From JAMLIO01 sp031412575 (GTDB taxonomy: Bacteria > Bdellovibrionota > Bdellovibrionia > Bdellovibrionales > UBA1609): a stretch of 5,533 bases of DNA. Position numbers and translations under genes: made by a program. Location: positions 1 through 5,533 of the forward strand of contig JANODG010000183.1 in the NCBI GenBank assembly GCA_031412575.1. Reading direction: 5' to 3'. Position 1 is the stretch's first letter; each line of letters begins with the position of its first letter. The notes below the pieces were generated by a model. The model did no database searches. It saw only the letters and a list, made by a program, of their open reading frames with translations, and had not been told where the DNA came from. Shown here piece by piece: positions 1 through 5,533 of this stretch.

Positions 1-1685
1 CTATACTCGACAACTCCTTGGGCCTCGATCCAAATTATTGAACCATCTGGTCGTACCACGCGATACTCGGTAAAAAGAGGACTTCGATCCTTAATTGACG
101 TTTCAATGAGATGACCTGTCTTTTCTCTATCATCTGGGTGAATTCTGTCGAGCGCGTCTTGAAGTGAACCAACAGAAGATTCAACACCCCAGTCTTTTCG
201 CATCAAATCACTAAAGGTGACCGAATTTTTTTGAATGTCCCAATCATAAAATCCAACTTTAGCGACTCGAACTGTGGTGGAAAGCATTTCTTGATTTTTG
301 ATAAGCAGAGCCTCGCCTTCTTGAAGTTTTATTCGCCCATGAACTTGATCAGTGACATCGGTTATGACGGCGACAATTCCTATTATTTTTTCTGAGGTGT
401 CACGTAAGGGCTGATACATCAAATTCAGGTAAAACTTCCGAAGTTTTCCATCGGGTTGAAGAAGATCAATTGGCGTTTCGGTGCCAACGTAGGGTTCTCC
501 GGTTTGATAAACAGTATCCAGCAGTTTTTCAAAACCCTGCTCGACGACTTCAGGAACTGCCAAGCGAACCGGTTGACCAATAAGATCCTTTCGTCCTCCA
601 AAAAACTGAGACAGATAGGACGGATTCGCCATCTTAAATACATGATCAGGTCCTTCAAATACGGCTATTGCACCTGGAGTTTGCGCAAATACGGCCGCAA
701 GATTTGCACGTTGGTGATCTGCGATCTGTTTCATGTTCTTGAGCATGTCTTGACTATTCAAAAGACGAGCTTCGCTATTTTCCAAATTTTTCCGAGCAAG
801 AACCGGATCTGTCACATCAATGTGAAATGCCAAAATAGACGTGATTTTATTTTCAGAATTTCGTATCGGATGATAGCCAAAGTCGATAAACCGCTCGCGA
901 ACTTCGCCCCCTGAACCAACAAGTTGAACGCAAGTCTCTTTCCCGACATAGGGTTCACCGGTCAGGAAAACACGGTCAAGAATTTCAAAAAAGGGACCAG
1001 CCTCGGCTTCGTTGAAGACCTCGCGAACTTTTTTGCCAATAACTTCTCGACCCGAAAGCTTGTCATAAATTGGGTTCGACAAAGTAAAGATATGTTCAGG
1101 ACCCTCAAGGACACAGATCGCAACCGGAGCTTGCATAAAGAACGCATTAAGTTCTTGGATGTCATAAACGCTATCTGCTTGCTGATAGTTCTTAATCTTG
1201 GGCTGAATTTCGTTTTGTCGAGATGCGCTTTTACGGATTTCCTGATCCGTGAATTCATGTATCAATTTGCGGACCTCTGTGCGTAAAGGACCTTCACCTT
1301 CTAAGATTTCGATTAAAATAATTCTGAGTATTTGATATTCATGAATAACTTGATCTAATTTGTAAGCCCCTAAATCTGAGTGTTCTTGACCAGGATCACG
1401 AACGATCTTTGGGTTTACTTTAGACTTGGCTTTGGAATTTACTTCAAAGTCTGTTTTGAAGTCAGGGCTCAGTGATAAAATCAGTTGATTTATAAATTTT
1501 GGAATTTCATTCAGAAGGGCGGGGTGACTTTGAAGCTTCGATGTCAGCAACTTCTCACGGCATTGCGATTCCCAGTCTTTAAAGACTTTTCCTTTTAATC
1601 GAAAAAGAAGACTCGCCGTTTCGGAAAGACCTAAGCCTTCAGATAAGGACTTCGGAGTCGCAGTATTACCAGACTTCTTTGACAC
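1..1685 (-). CDS. PAS-domain sensor protein with RsbRD-like N-terminal domain, probably a sensor histidine kinase (C-terminus outside window)
   Basis: The frame is open for 561 residues up to the left edge, so the C-terminal output domain is not seen. Residues about 25-160 are helical and resemble the RsbRD/RsbR N-terminal domain: W38, HPALL at 54-58, then H102 and the segment GAYKLDQVIHEYQILR at 106-121. PAS 1 spans about 179-293 and PAS 2 about 328-446. They are clear duplicates, sharing EGP(E/D)H at 194-198 and 344-348, TGEPYVG at 242-248 and 395-401, and a terminal DVTD at 290 and 443. Helical linkers follow each. A third PAS domain of the PAS_3 type starts near 473, with HPDD at 516-519 and EYRVVRPDGS from about 540. 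There is no signal peptide or membrane segment, so it is probably cytoplasmic. The start is GTG 1685: an in-frame stop lies just upstream, GAGG sits 5 bases before it, and the overlapping ATG at 1687 opens a frame that stops after 18 codons. A histidine kinase output is the usual partner of such domains, but this is inference; a diguanylate cyclase or RsbT-type output is also possible. Confidence 0.88.
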   Translation of the reverse strand, partial: MSKKSGNTATPKSLSEGLGLSETASLLFRLKGKVFKDWESQCREKLLTSKLQSHPALLNEIPKFINQLILSLSPDFKTDFEVNSKAKSKVNPKIVRDPGQEHSDLGAYKLDQVIHEYQILRIILIEILEGEGPLRTEVRKLIHEFTDQEIRKSASRQNEIQPKIKNYQQADSVYDIQELNAFFMQAPVAICVLEGPEHIFTLSNPIYDKLSGREVIGKKVREVFNEAEAGPFFEILDRVFLTGEPYVGKETCVQLVGSGGEVRERFIDFGYHPIRNSENKITSILAFHIDVTDPVLARKNLENSEARLLNSQDMLKNMKQIADHQRANLAAVFAQTPGAIAVFEGPDHVFKMANPSYLSQFFGGRKDLIGQPVRLAVPEVVEQGFEKLLDTVYQTGEPYVGTETPIDLLQPDGKLRKFYLNLMYQPLRDTSEKIIGIVAVITDVTDQVHGRIKLQEGEALLIKNQEMLSTTVRVAKVGFYDWDIQKNSVTFSDLMRKDWGVESSVGSLQDALDRIHPDDREKTGHLIETSIKDRSPLFTEYRVVRPDGSIIWIEAQGVVEY

Positions 1686-1690
1686 ATGAA

Positions 1691-1694
1691 CCTC
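1691..1694 (-). promoter_or_regulatory. Ribosome binding site of the PAS gene
   Basis: GAGG lies 5 bases before GTG 1685 on the minus strand. It supports the GTG start over the overlapping ATG at 1687, whose frame closes quickly. Its first base is also the last base of the inverted repeat at 1694-1734. Confidence 0.6.
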
Positions 1695-1734
1695 GATTTA
1701 AAATGAAGTATACCATCAATTTCCTTTTAAATCG
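1694..1734. repeat. Inverted repeat in the leader of the PAS gene (possible operator or mRNA hairpin)
   Basis: CGATTTAAAA at 1694-1703 is repeated in perfect inverse complement as TTTTAAATCG at 1725-1734, with a 21-base centre. After one mismatch (1704/1724) the pairing resumes for three more bases (1705-1707 with 1721-1723). The centre holds TATACT on the minus strand (1712-1707), a possible -10 box for the PAS gene, though no good -35 box stands 16-18 bases before it. As DNA this could be a repressor site around the promoter. As RNA it would be a weak AT-rich hairpin touching the Shine-Dalgarno site. There is no run of T after it on the minus strand, so it is not a normal terminator for the permease gene. 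Confidence 0.5.
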
Positions 1735-1758
1735 CTAGTTTGCATTTGGTGTGTAAAT

Positions 1759-2958
1759 TTAAACCCCAAAACCTGACTTCAGTGCGGCGCTGGGACTTAG
1801 TTTTGAGATGTTAATCAGTGGAATGATTAAACTTAAAAAACAAATAATGATACAGATCACCAAGACGATGAGAATCAGCGGCAGGTCGACTCTCGATGGC
1901 AGGTATGGATCTTGATAAACGTCAGGCATAATTTTTAAGGGGTTATGCTGAATGTATTTAGCAATTAAAAATCCAGGGATAAAGCCCAACAATATTCCTA
2001 ACGAGCTCAACAATATTCCGATCGATCCGAAGATAAGTCTTACCCGATTTTTCGATAACCCCATGGCCATTAAGATTCCGATCTCTTGTCTTTTTTGATG
2101 CAACAAAAGTAACAAGACAGTCATCATCGAAAAGCTTGTGATCAAAACACTCATCACTAGAAAAAATCCTAAAGCCATACGCTCTAACTTTAATGCAAAC
2201 AAAAGACTTGAGTTTCTATCCTGCCAAGTTTCGACGTCTTTAAATCCATTTTTTAAAAATAAACTTTTGGCAGACGTAGACTGAAGCGGATCTGCTAAAA
2301 CGATTTCATACCCTTTTTTTAAACCTTTACTGTCTGGAGTGACGATAGAGTCCAAAGAATAAATTACCGTATTCGAATTTTTCGTGGATGTCAGTTGAGT
2401 GAAGAAAACCCCTGCTAACTGAAATGAATTTATTTTCATTTCGGAACCCAGCGGCTGAAGCAATGTACTTGGAGCAATCAAATCCACAAAGTCCCCCTCT
2501 AAAGCCCTTAAGGATTTTGCAAGATCAAAATTAAAAATTATTTCATTACTTTCTAAATCTTCTTTGCCATCGAGGCGCACAAAATTTTCTTTGATGACTT
2601 TTTTTAATCGTTCCGGCGAAAACCCTCTGGCCTCTGCCCCTTGGAAACTCCCATGGGAAGATCTGATGATCACGTCTTGAGATTCAAATTTATAAACATG
2701 GTCAAAATTAAAGTTCGACGCTTTTAATAATTTTTTAATTTTACCTAAATTATTTTCTTTGGAATAGACCACAATGTGAGGCTCGTAACTTAAAAGTCGA
2801 TCCTTGATATTGTCATTAAATCCAGCCATTACACTTAAAACTAAAATTAAACCAAAAACACCAACCGCCATCGCCGATAAACTTAGCCACGACATCAATC
2901 TAACGGTGCTGCCCGATTTCTTTGATAAAAAGTAAGCTTTAAAAAGTCTAAGGATCAT
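1759..2958 (-). CDS. LolC/LolE-family ABC transporter permease (lipoprotein release, FtsX-like)
   Basis: This is a 399-residue inner-membrane permease of the MacB/FtsX superfamily and is close to the usual length of LolC/LolE. Such permeases work with the ATPase LolD to pull mature lipoproteins from the inner membrane and pass them to LolA. The short N-terminus leads into membrane segment 1 (about 27-46), with the family-typical RLMSWLS and LSVMAGF around it. A periplasmic domain follows (about 47-255). Three more membrane segments lie near 262-286, 309-333 and 358-383, making the FtsX-like domain. The cytoplasmic loop HQKRQEIGILMAMGLS at 287-302 is the characteristic segment that contacts the ATPase. 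The C-terminus SPSAALKSG matches the family ending. ATG 2958 starts 2 bases after the ydcF-like stop, which suggests translational coupling. A GTG at 2970 in the same frame would add four residues, but the only GGAG is one base away from it. No lolD ATPase is in the window, so LolC, LolE or a single LolF-like permease cannot be told apart, and another MacB-like export role is possible. Confidence 0.87.
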   Translation of the reverse strand: MILRLFKAYFLSKKSGSTVRLMSWLSLSAMAVGVFGLILVLSVMAGFNDNIKDRLLSYEPHIVVYSKENNLGKIKKLLKASNFNFDHVYKFESQDVIIRSSHGSFQGAEARGFSPERLKKVIKENFVRLDGKEDLESNEIIFNFDLAKSLRALEGDFVDLIAPSTLLQPLGSEMKINSFQLAGVFFTQLTSTKNSNTVIYSLDSIVTPDSKGLKKGYEIVLADPLQSTSAKSLFLKNGFKDVETWQDRNSSLLFALKLERMALGFFLVMSVLITSFSMMTVLLLLLHQKRQEIGILMAMGLSKNRVRLIFGSIGILLSSLGILLGFIPGFLIAKYIQHNPLKIMPDVYQDPYLPSRVDLPLILIVLVICIIICFLSLIIPLINISKLSPSAALKSGFGV

Positions 2959-2960
2959 AA

Positions 2961-3521
2961 CTAAAACCACACTCCGTAAAAGATTTTTTTCAAAGCCTCG
3001 TAAACTAAATCACCAAACTTATTTTCGGCGTAAACGCTGTGGGGTTCAAACTCAAATTCACTAGAATATTTTTTGAATAGCATCAGCGACCTAGGCATAT
3101 GAATCTGGGAGGTGACTAAAATAACTTTTTGGCAACTTAATCTTTTTAACAAAGGTAAACTTTGAATCATGTTCCCATACGTTGTTCTTGAATGAGATTC
3201 CATCAAAACATTAAATCTTTGAACCCCAGGATAAATATCAATCTGAGGAAAAATTTCATCCAAAGTCACATTGGGATTCACACCAGAAATGATCAATTTT
3301 CTGACGTCACCCCTTTGCAGCAAATCAAAACCTGCGCGCACACGACCCGATCCTCCGGTTAAAACAAGCGCGCAGTCCCCTTTGGCGGCCCAATTCCAAG
3401 ATGTCACACTTCTGTTTTTTAAGCTGTAAGCTTCAAATAAAACCCAAGATAAAAAACAAATAAATGAAAAAAACAAAAGTATAAAAAAAAGTTTTGTAGA
3501 TTTAATCCAAACCATCTTCAT
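2961..3521 (-). CDS. YdcF/SanA-like DUF218 domain membrane-anchored protein
   Basis: This 186-residue protein has one N-terminal membrane segment (about 9-30, after KSTK), so the rest probably faces the periplasm. The DUF218 fold follows, with its usual signatures: LVLTGGSGRVRAGFDLL at 52-68, LIISGVNP at 77-84, E108 with SRTTYGN at 111-117, and LVTSQIHMPRS at 135-145. The family includes E. coli YdcF, SanA and ElyC, tied to envelope integrity, but its chemistry is not well established. It is shorter than these and has little beyond the core domain. It lies 18 bases after ridA and its stop is 2 bases before the permease start, so all three genes are probably one transcript. No good Shine-Dalgarno site precedes ATG 3521, nor ATG 3515 (codon 3). 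I kept 3521, and translation may depend on coupling to ridA. Family assignment is secure; function is not. Confidence 0.86.
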   Translation of the reverse strand: MKMVWIKSTKLFFILLFFSFICFLSWVLFEAYSLKNRSVTSWNWAAKGDCALVLTGGSGRVRAGFDLLQRGDVRKLIISGVNPNVTLDEIFPQIDIYPGVQRFNVLMESHSRTTYGNMIQSLPLLKRLSCQKVILVTSQIHMPRSLMLFKKYSSEFEFEPHSVYAENKFGDLVYEALKKIFYGVWF

Positions 3522-3539
3522 TTATGAACAAGCCAAGAT

Positions 3540-3920
3540 TTATAAATACGTCGCTAAAACTTCAATCTCGACGTCAACACCCTTCGGCAATTCCCTTACG
3601 GCAACCGTTGACCTGGCAGGCGGATTTTCTTTAAAAAACTTTTCATAAACCGCATTCATTTTTGGGAAGGTCGCCATATCGGTTAAGTAAATCGTAGTTT
3701 TAACAACACTTTGATAACCAAGCCCGGCCTCTTTTAAAACCGCGCCCACGTTGTTCATCACTAGCTCTGTTTGTTGTTCGATACTTGTTTTAATCACTTC
3801 GTTAGTTTTTGGATCTATGGGAATTTGGCCAGAACAGTACAGCATATCCCCTACTTTCATGGCTTGGGAATAAGGTCCTACCGGATGCGGAGCACTTTTT
3901 GTGTAGATAATTTTTTTCAT
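3540..3920 (-). CDS. ridA: RidA family reactive enamine/imine deaminase
   Basis: This is a 126-residue protein of the RidA/YjgF/YER057c/UK114 family. It hydrolyses reactive 2-aminoacrylate and related enamine/imine products of PLP enzymes to 2-oxoacids and ammonia, protecting PLP enzymes in the cytosol; the family forms trimers with active sites between subunits. Visible family motifs are GPYSQA at 15-20, the CSGQIP segment, and PPARSTVAV with R103, the residue that binds the substrate carboxylate (R105 in E. coli RidA). E118 in the VEIE segment matches E120 of E. coli with the same spacing from the arginine. Length is normal and nothing is missing. Two adjacent ATG codons (3923 and 3920) are possible starts; AAGGA at 3927-3931 is 6 bases from the second and 3 from the first, so 3920 is preferred. 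It is the first gene of the ridA, ydcF-like, lolC/E-like unit. Confidence 0.95.
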   Translation of the reverse strand: MKKIIYTKSAPHPVGPYSQAMKVGDMLYCSGQIPIDPKTNEVIKTSIEQQTELVMNNVGAVLKEAGLGYQSVVKTTIYLTDMATFPKMNAVYEKFFKENPPARSTVAVRELPKGVDVEIEVLATYL

Positions 3921-3926
3921 CATCGA

Positions 3927-3931
3927 TCCTT
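3927..3931 (-). promoter_or_regulatory. Ribosome binding site of ridA
   Basis: AAGGA on the minus strand is preceded by a run of A. Its spacing of 6 bases to ATG 3920, against 3 bases to ATG 3923, favours the second of the two adjacent ATG codons. Confidence 0.65.
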
Positions 3932-4003
3932 TTTTTAATTGTAGTTTTAAGTATTTTCGTTTGTTCGAATTAAAGCGGTTAAAAAATGTACTTAGTTGTT
4001 AAC

Positions 4004-4032
4004 ATCATAATAGGAACTCTAAACGACATCAA
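4004..4032 (-). promoter_or_regulatory. Sigma70-type promoter of the ridA-ydcF-lolC/E unit
   Basis: On the minus strand TTGATG (4032-4027) is followed after exactly 17 bases by TATGAT (4009-4004). They match four of six consensus -35 bases and five of six -10 bases. Transcription would begin near 3997 and give an AT-rich leader of about 75 bases before ridA. It lies in the 145-base gap after rlmE, in which I see no convincing terminator, so some read-through from rlmE is possible. Confidence 0.55.
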
Positions 4033-4068
4033 CCTCAATAAAGGTAAGTCTTTAAGCACAATCAGCGT

Positions 4069-4662
4069 TTATTTTTTGCCGAGAGCAATAAAAAATATCT
4101 CTTTTGATATTTGCCTTGTGGCTTTTGGTTTTAGAACTTCGACCCGTCTAAATAAAGAATTTAATCTCAACTTGTAAGTTTTAAAGCCTTCCGAGTGAAA
4201 TAATTTACAAATAAAAATACCATTTTTATTTAAGTGTTTTTCAGCAATATTTAAGGCCATGTCACAAAGTTCTAAAGATCTTACTTGGTCTGTAAATTTA
4301 ATTCCCGTGGTTTTTGGTGCCATATCAGACATCACAATATCGTAAGTGGCTTTAGCGTGGCCTGCGGCCTCGGAAATAGCTTGAATGTCATCTTGTAATA
4401 AATCGGCAACTTCGAAAACAGAATTGGTAAGCTTCAAAGTTATAGGTGTTAAATCCAGGCCTAGAAGAAAGCCATTCGGCCCAATCTTTTGCGACGCATA
4501 CTGCGACCATGATCCCGGGGCTGCACCTAAATCTAAAACTTTTTGGTCAGATTTAAAAATCTTAAACTTTTGATCCATCTCTTCGAGTTTAAAAACAGAC
4601 CTGGCTTTAAAGTTTTGCTCGCGAGCTTTTTTGGTGTAATACTCATTAGAATCATAACCCAT
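4069..4662 (-). CDS. rlmE: 23S rRNA (uridine-2'-O)-methyltransferase RlmE (FtsJ/RrmJ)
   Basis: This 197-residue protein is the FtsJ-type methyltransferase that adds a 2'-O-methyl group from S-adenosylmethionine to U2552 (E. coli numbering) in the A-loop of 23S rRNA, a late step in 50S assembly. The N-terminal part carries the usual YYTKKAREQNFKARS and FKLEEMD segments. The SAM-binding motif VLDLGAAPGSWSQ is at 42-54, with acidic D70 at the end of the next strand. The catalytic tetrad is complete: K25, D113 (MSDMAP), K153 (CKLFHSEG) and E188 (SKEIFF). Spacings of 88, 40 and 35 residues nearly equal those of E. coli (K38, D124, K164, E199). It is slightly shorter than the 209-residue E. coli protein, mainly at the N-terminus. 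The start has a poor Shine-Dalgarno site. The start is 15 bases from that of the divergent DUF1295 gene, so its promoter must lie within that gene. Confidence 0.95.
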   Translation of the reverse strand: MGYDSNEYYTKKAREQNFKARSVFKLEEMDQKFKIFKSDQKVLDLGAAPGSWSQYASQKIGPNGFLLGLDLTPITLKLTNSVFEVADLLQDDIQAISEAAGHAKATYDIVMSDMAPKTTGIKFTDQVRSLELCDMALNIAEKHLNKNGIFICKLFHSEGFKTYKLRLNSLFRRVEVLKPKATRQISKEIFFIALGKK

Positions 4663-4667
4663 AAGAA

Positions 4668-4672
4668 AAGGA
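4668..4672 (+). promoter_or_regulatory. Ribosome binding site of the DUF1295 gene
   Basis: AAGGA on the plus strand stands 5 bases before ATG 4678. It fixes that codon as the start and argues against extending the open frame back to 4543, which would run antisense through the first 40 codons of rlmE. The site lies wholly within the 15-base gap between the two divergent genes. Confidence 0.7.
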
Positions 4673-4677
4673 TTCCC

Positions 4678-5445
4678 ATGGTTTATCCCATAATTCTATC
4701 TATTTTTTTAAAATTTTTACTTTTTATAATTTGCTATGCCCTGATATTAAAGACGAAAAAAATTGTCCATATCGACTCTTTTTGGGCTATTAGTTTTCTA
4801 CCTGAATTCTTGGTAGCATTTTATCTCGATGGCTTTACCCATGGAAGTATTATATTATTTTTTATGGTTTTAACTTGGTCCTTTAGACTGAGCTATTATT
4901 TAGGTTCAAGATCCCAAAAGTTCAAAGAAGATTTTCGATATTCAGAATTTACTAAAAACTGGCCAAAAGAAAATTTTAGCCAACAGATTTTTACTAAAAT
5001 AATTTTAATGCAATTTCTAGCTTCGGTTTTAATGTCATCGTGTTTTTATATTTATTTATTCTCGCCTTCTTTTGGTTGGTCTGCCCCGTTTTGGAACGTA
5101 CCTATGTTAGGTTTATTCCTTTTTGGGTTAGCCACTGAAATCACAGCTGATGAACAAATGAAAAATTTTAAATCAAAAAATCCAGATAAAAATGTAACCT
5201 ACACAGGCGGACTTTGGAAATTCGTTAAGTATCCAAATTACGCCGGAGAAATTTTAATCTGGTTAAGCTTTGGCTTATTGGCGCTACCGTTTACCTACGG
5301 AATCTTTGGATTGATATCACCTTTAGCTATATTTTATTTTTTGACCTATGTGACAGGGTTACCTTACTTAGAAAAACATAGGGCGGGACGTATAACTTTA
5401 CCCCACCCAAGACCCACAAAAAATTACTTTCCTTTTATTTTTTAA
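4678..5445 (+). CDS. DUF1295 family integral membrane protein (steroid 5-alpha-reductase-like)
   Basis: This 255-residue polytopic membrane protein probably has about six to seven membrane segments. It shows the landmarks of the DUF1295 branch of the steroid 5-alpha-reductase/isoprenylcysteine methyltransferase-like superfamily: HIDSFWAISF at 31-40, an arginine-containing segment ending EDFRY at 84-88, ITADEQ at 155-160, the conserved GLWKFVKYPNYAGEI at 178-192 that forms the cofactor-binding C-terminal core, and TGLPYLEKH at 226-234. The length is normal for the family. Relatives reduce double bonds with NADPH or methylate hydrophobic substrates; the substrate of bacterial DUF1295 proteins is mostly unknown, and I cannot assign one here. 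The DNA near its 5' end is very AT-rich (20% GC over 4681-4740). It diverges from rlmE and appears to be transcribed alone; the next gene to the right probably converges on it. Confidence 0.9.
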   Translation: MVYPIILSIFLKFLLFIICYALILKTKKIVHIDSFWAISFLPEFLVAFYLDGFTHGSIILFFMVLTWSFRLSYYLGSRSQKFKEDFRYSEFTKNWPKENFSQQIFTKIILMQFLASVLMSSCFYIYLFSPSFGWSAPFWNVPMLGLFLFGLATEITADEQMKNFKSKNPDKNVTYTGGLWKFVKYPNYAGEILIWLSFGLLALPFTYGIFGLISPLAIFYFLTYVTGLPYLEKHRAGRITLPHPRPTKNYFPFIF

Positions 5446-5475
5446 AAAAAAAGATTAGCTCTTTCAAGCTAATCT
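5444..5475 (-). terminator. Intrinsic terminator for a minus-strand gene beyond the right edge
   Basis: A 9-bp perfect stem, AGATTAGCT (5452-5460) with AGCTAATCT (5467-5475), encloses a 6-base loop. On the minus strand the stem is followed directly by eight T (5451-5444), the classic rho-independent form. On the plus strand it is followed by CTCGAAAC, with no T run, so it would end the DUF1295 transcript poorly. Its A-tract overlaps the stop codon of that gene. Confidence 0.8.
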
Positions 5476-5487
5476 CTCGAAACTTAA

Positions 5488-5506
5488 CCACCAAAATGTT
5501 TGGTGG
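5488..5506. repeat. Short perfect hairpin between converging genes
   Basis: CCACCAAA (5488-5495) and TTTGGTGG (5499-5506) form an 8-bp perfect stem with a 3-base loop. Neither strand has a T run right after it. It may assist the neighbouring terminator, stabilise a 3' end, or stop plus-strand transcripts in a rho-dependent way. A minus-strand stop codon at 5511-5509 just upstream could be the end of the gene to the right, but only seven codons of that frame are visible, so I do not call a gene. Confidence 0.5.
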
Positions 5507-5533
5507 ATTTACAGGTTGCAACTCAGCCTTATC

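Noticed and set aside
456..1286. Open frames on the plus strand of 152 and 120 codons (456-914 and 924-1286), and minus-strand frames at 425-658 and 962-1258
   Set aside because: They all lie inside the minus-strand PAS gene, whose frame gives recognisable, duplicated PAS motifs. Their own translations look like no known family and have no ribosome binding sites.
1..1685. Horizontal transfer of the PAS gene because of higher GC than the DUF1295 gene
   Set aside because: Hand counts of single 60-base lines in the PAS gene (42-48%), lolC/E-like gene (43%) and rlmE (50%) are alike; only the 5' part of the DUF1295 gene is low (20-30%), as expected for T-rich membrane-segment codons.
4031..4060. 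Possible terminator after rlmE (AAAG/CTTT stem with a 6-base loop)
   Set aside because: The stem is only four pairs with a mismatch beyond and no clear T run follows.
3986..4177. 63-codon plus-strand open frame between ridA and rlmE
   Set aside because: It overlaps the conserved 3' end of rlmE in antisense and the promoter region of ridA, and I see no ribosome binding site or recognisable motif.
4385..4573. 62-codon plus-strand open frame
   Set aside because: It is entirely antisense to the SAM-binding region of rlmE.
4543..4677. Extension of the DUF1295 gene upstream to 4543
   Set aside because: The extra 45 codons are antisense to the conserved start of rlmE and have no family similarity, while ATG 4678 has AAGGA at 5 bases and gives the normal family N-terminus.
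5488..5533. Possible tRNA 3' end on the minus strand (ATCCACCA after a GTTGCAAC segment)
   Set aside because: The would-be T-arm has a mispaired stem and lacks the TTC in the loop, and the acceptor 3' side does not have the right length before CCA.

Overview
The window holds six protein genes and looks like ordinary chromosome of a Gram-negative bacterium of moderately low GC. The evidence for an outer membrane is a LolC/LolE-type lipoprotein-release permease. Shine-Dalgarno sites of the AAGGA/GAGG type and compact gene packing also fit a proteobacterium-like genome. The RsbRD-like plus tandem PAS sensor is a layout I associate with Bdellovibrio-like and other former deltaproteobacteria, but this is a weak hint and I would not name a genus. 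I see no rRNA, tRNA, CRISPR array, insertion sequence or phage gene, and no stretch over 300 bases without a gene.

Layout. (1) 1-1685, minus strand: the first 561 residues of a multi-domain PAS sensor protein, cut by the left edge of the window. It has an RsbRD-like N-terminal domain, two closely related PAS domains and a third PAS domain of the PAS_3 type. Its catalytic end lies outside. (2) 1686-1758: a short gap with a 10-bp perfect inverted repeat that surrounds a possible -10 box and abuts the ribosome binding site. (3) 1759-3920, minus strand: a tight three-gene unit in the order ridA, ydcF-like (DUF218), lolC/E-like permease, with gaps of 18 and 2 bases. A good sigma70-type promoter sits upstream at 4004-4032. 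(4) 4069-4662, minus strand: rlmE, the 23S rRNA 2'-O-methyltransferase, with the complete K-D-K-E tetrad. (5) 4678-5445, plus strand: a DUF1295 (steroid 5-alpha-reductase-like) membrane protein. Its start lies only 15 bases from the divergent start of rlmE. (6) 5446-5533: two hairpins. The first is an intrinsic terminator that reads on the minus strand, so it probably ends a gene lying to the right of the window.

How the genes work together. The ridA unit joins an enamine/imine deaminase to two envelope proteins. Only the latter two may share a theme (cell-envelope assembly). RlmE acts in ribosome maturation and the DUF1295 protein probably in lipid or other hydrophobic metabolism. The PAS protein has its own start signals and is probably a separate signalling gene, although no terminator separates it from the permease gene. 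I did not find a convincing new biological system. The most noteworthy points are regulatory: the inverted repeat before the PAS gene, the forced overlap of transcripts between rlmE and the DUF1295 gene, and the orientation of the right-hand terminator.
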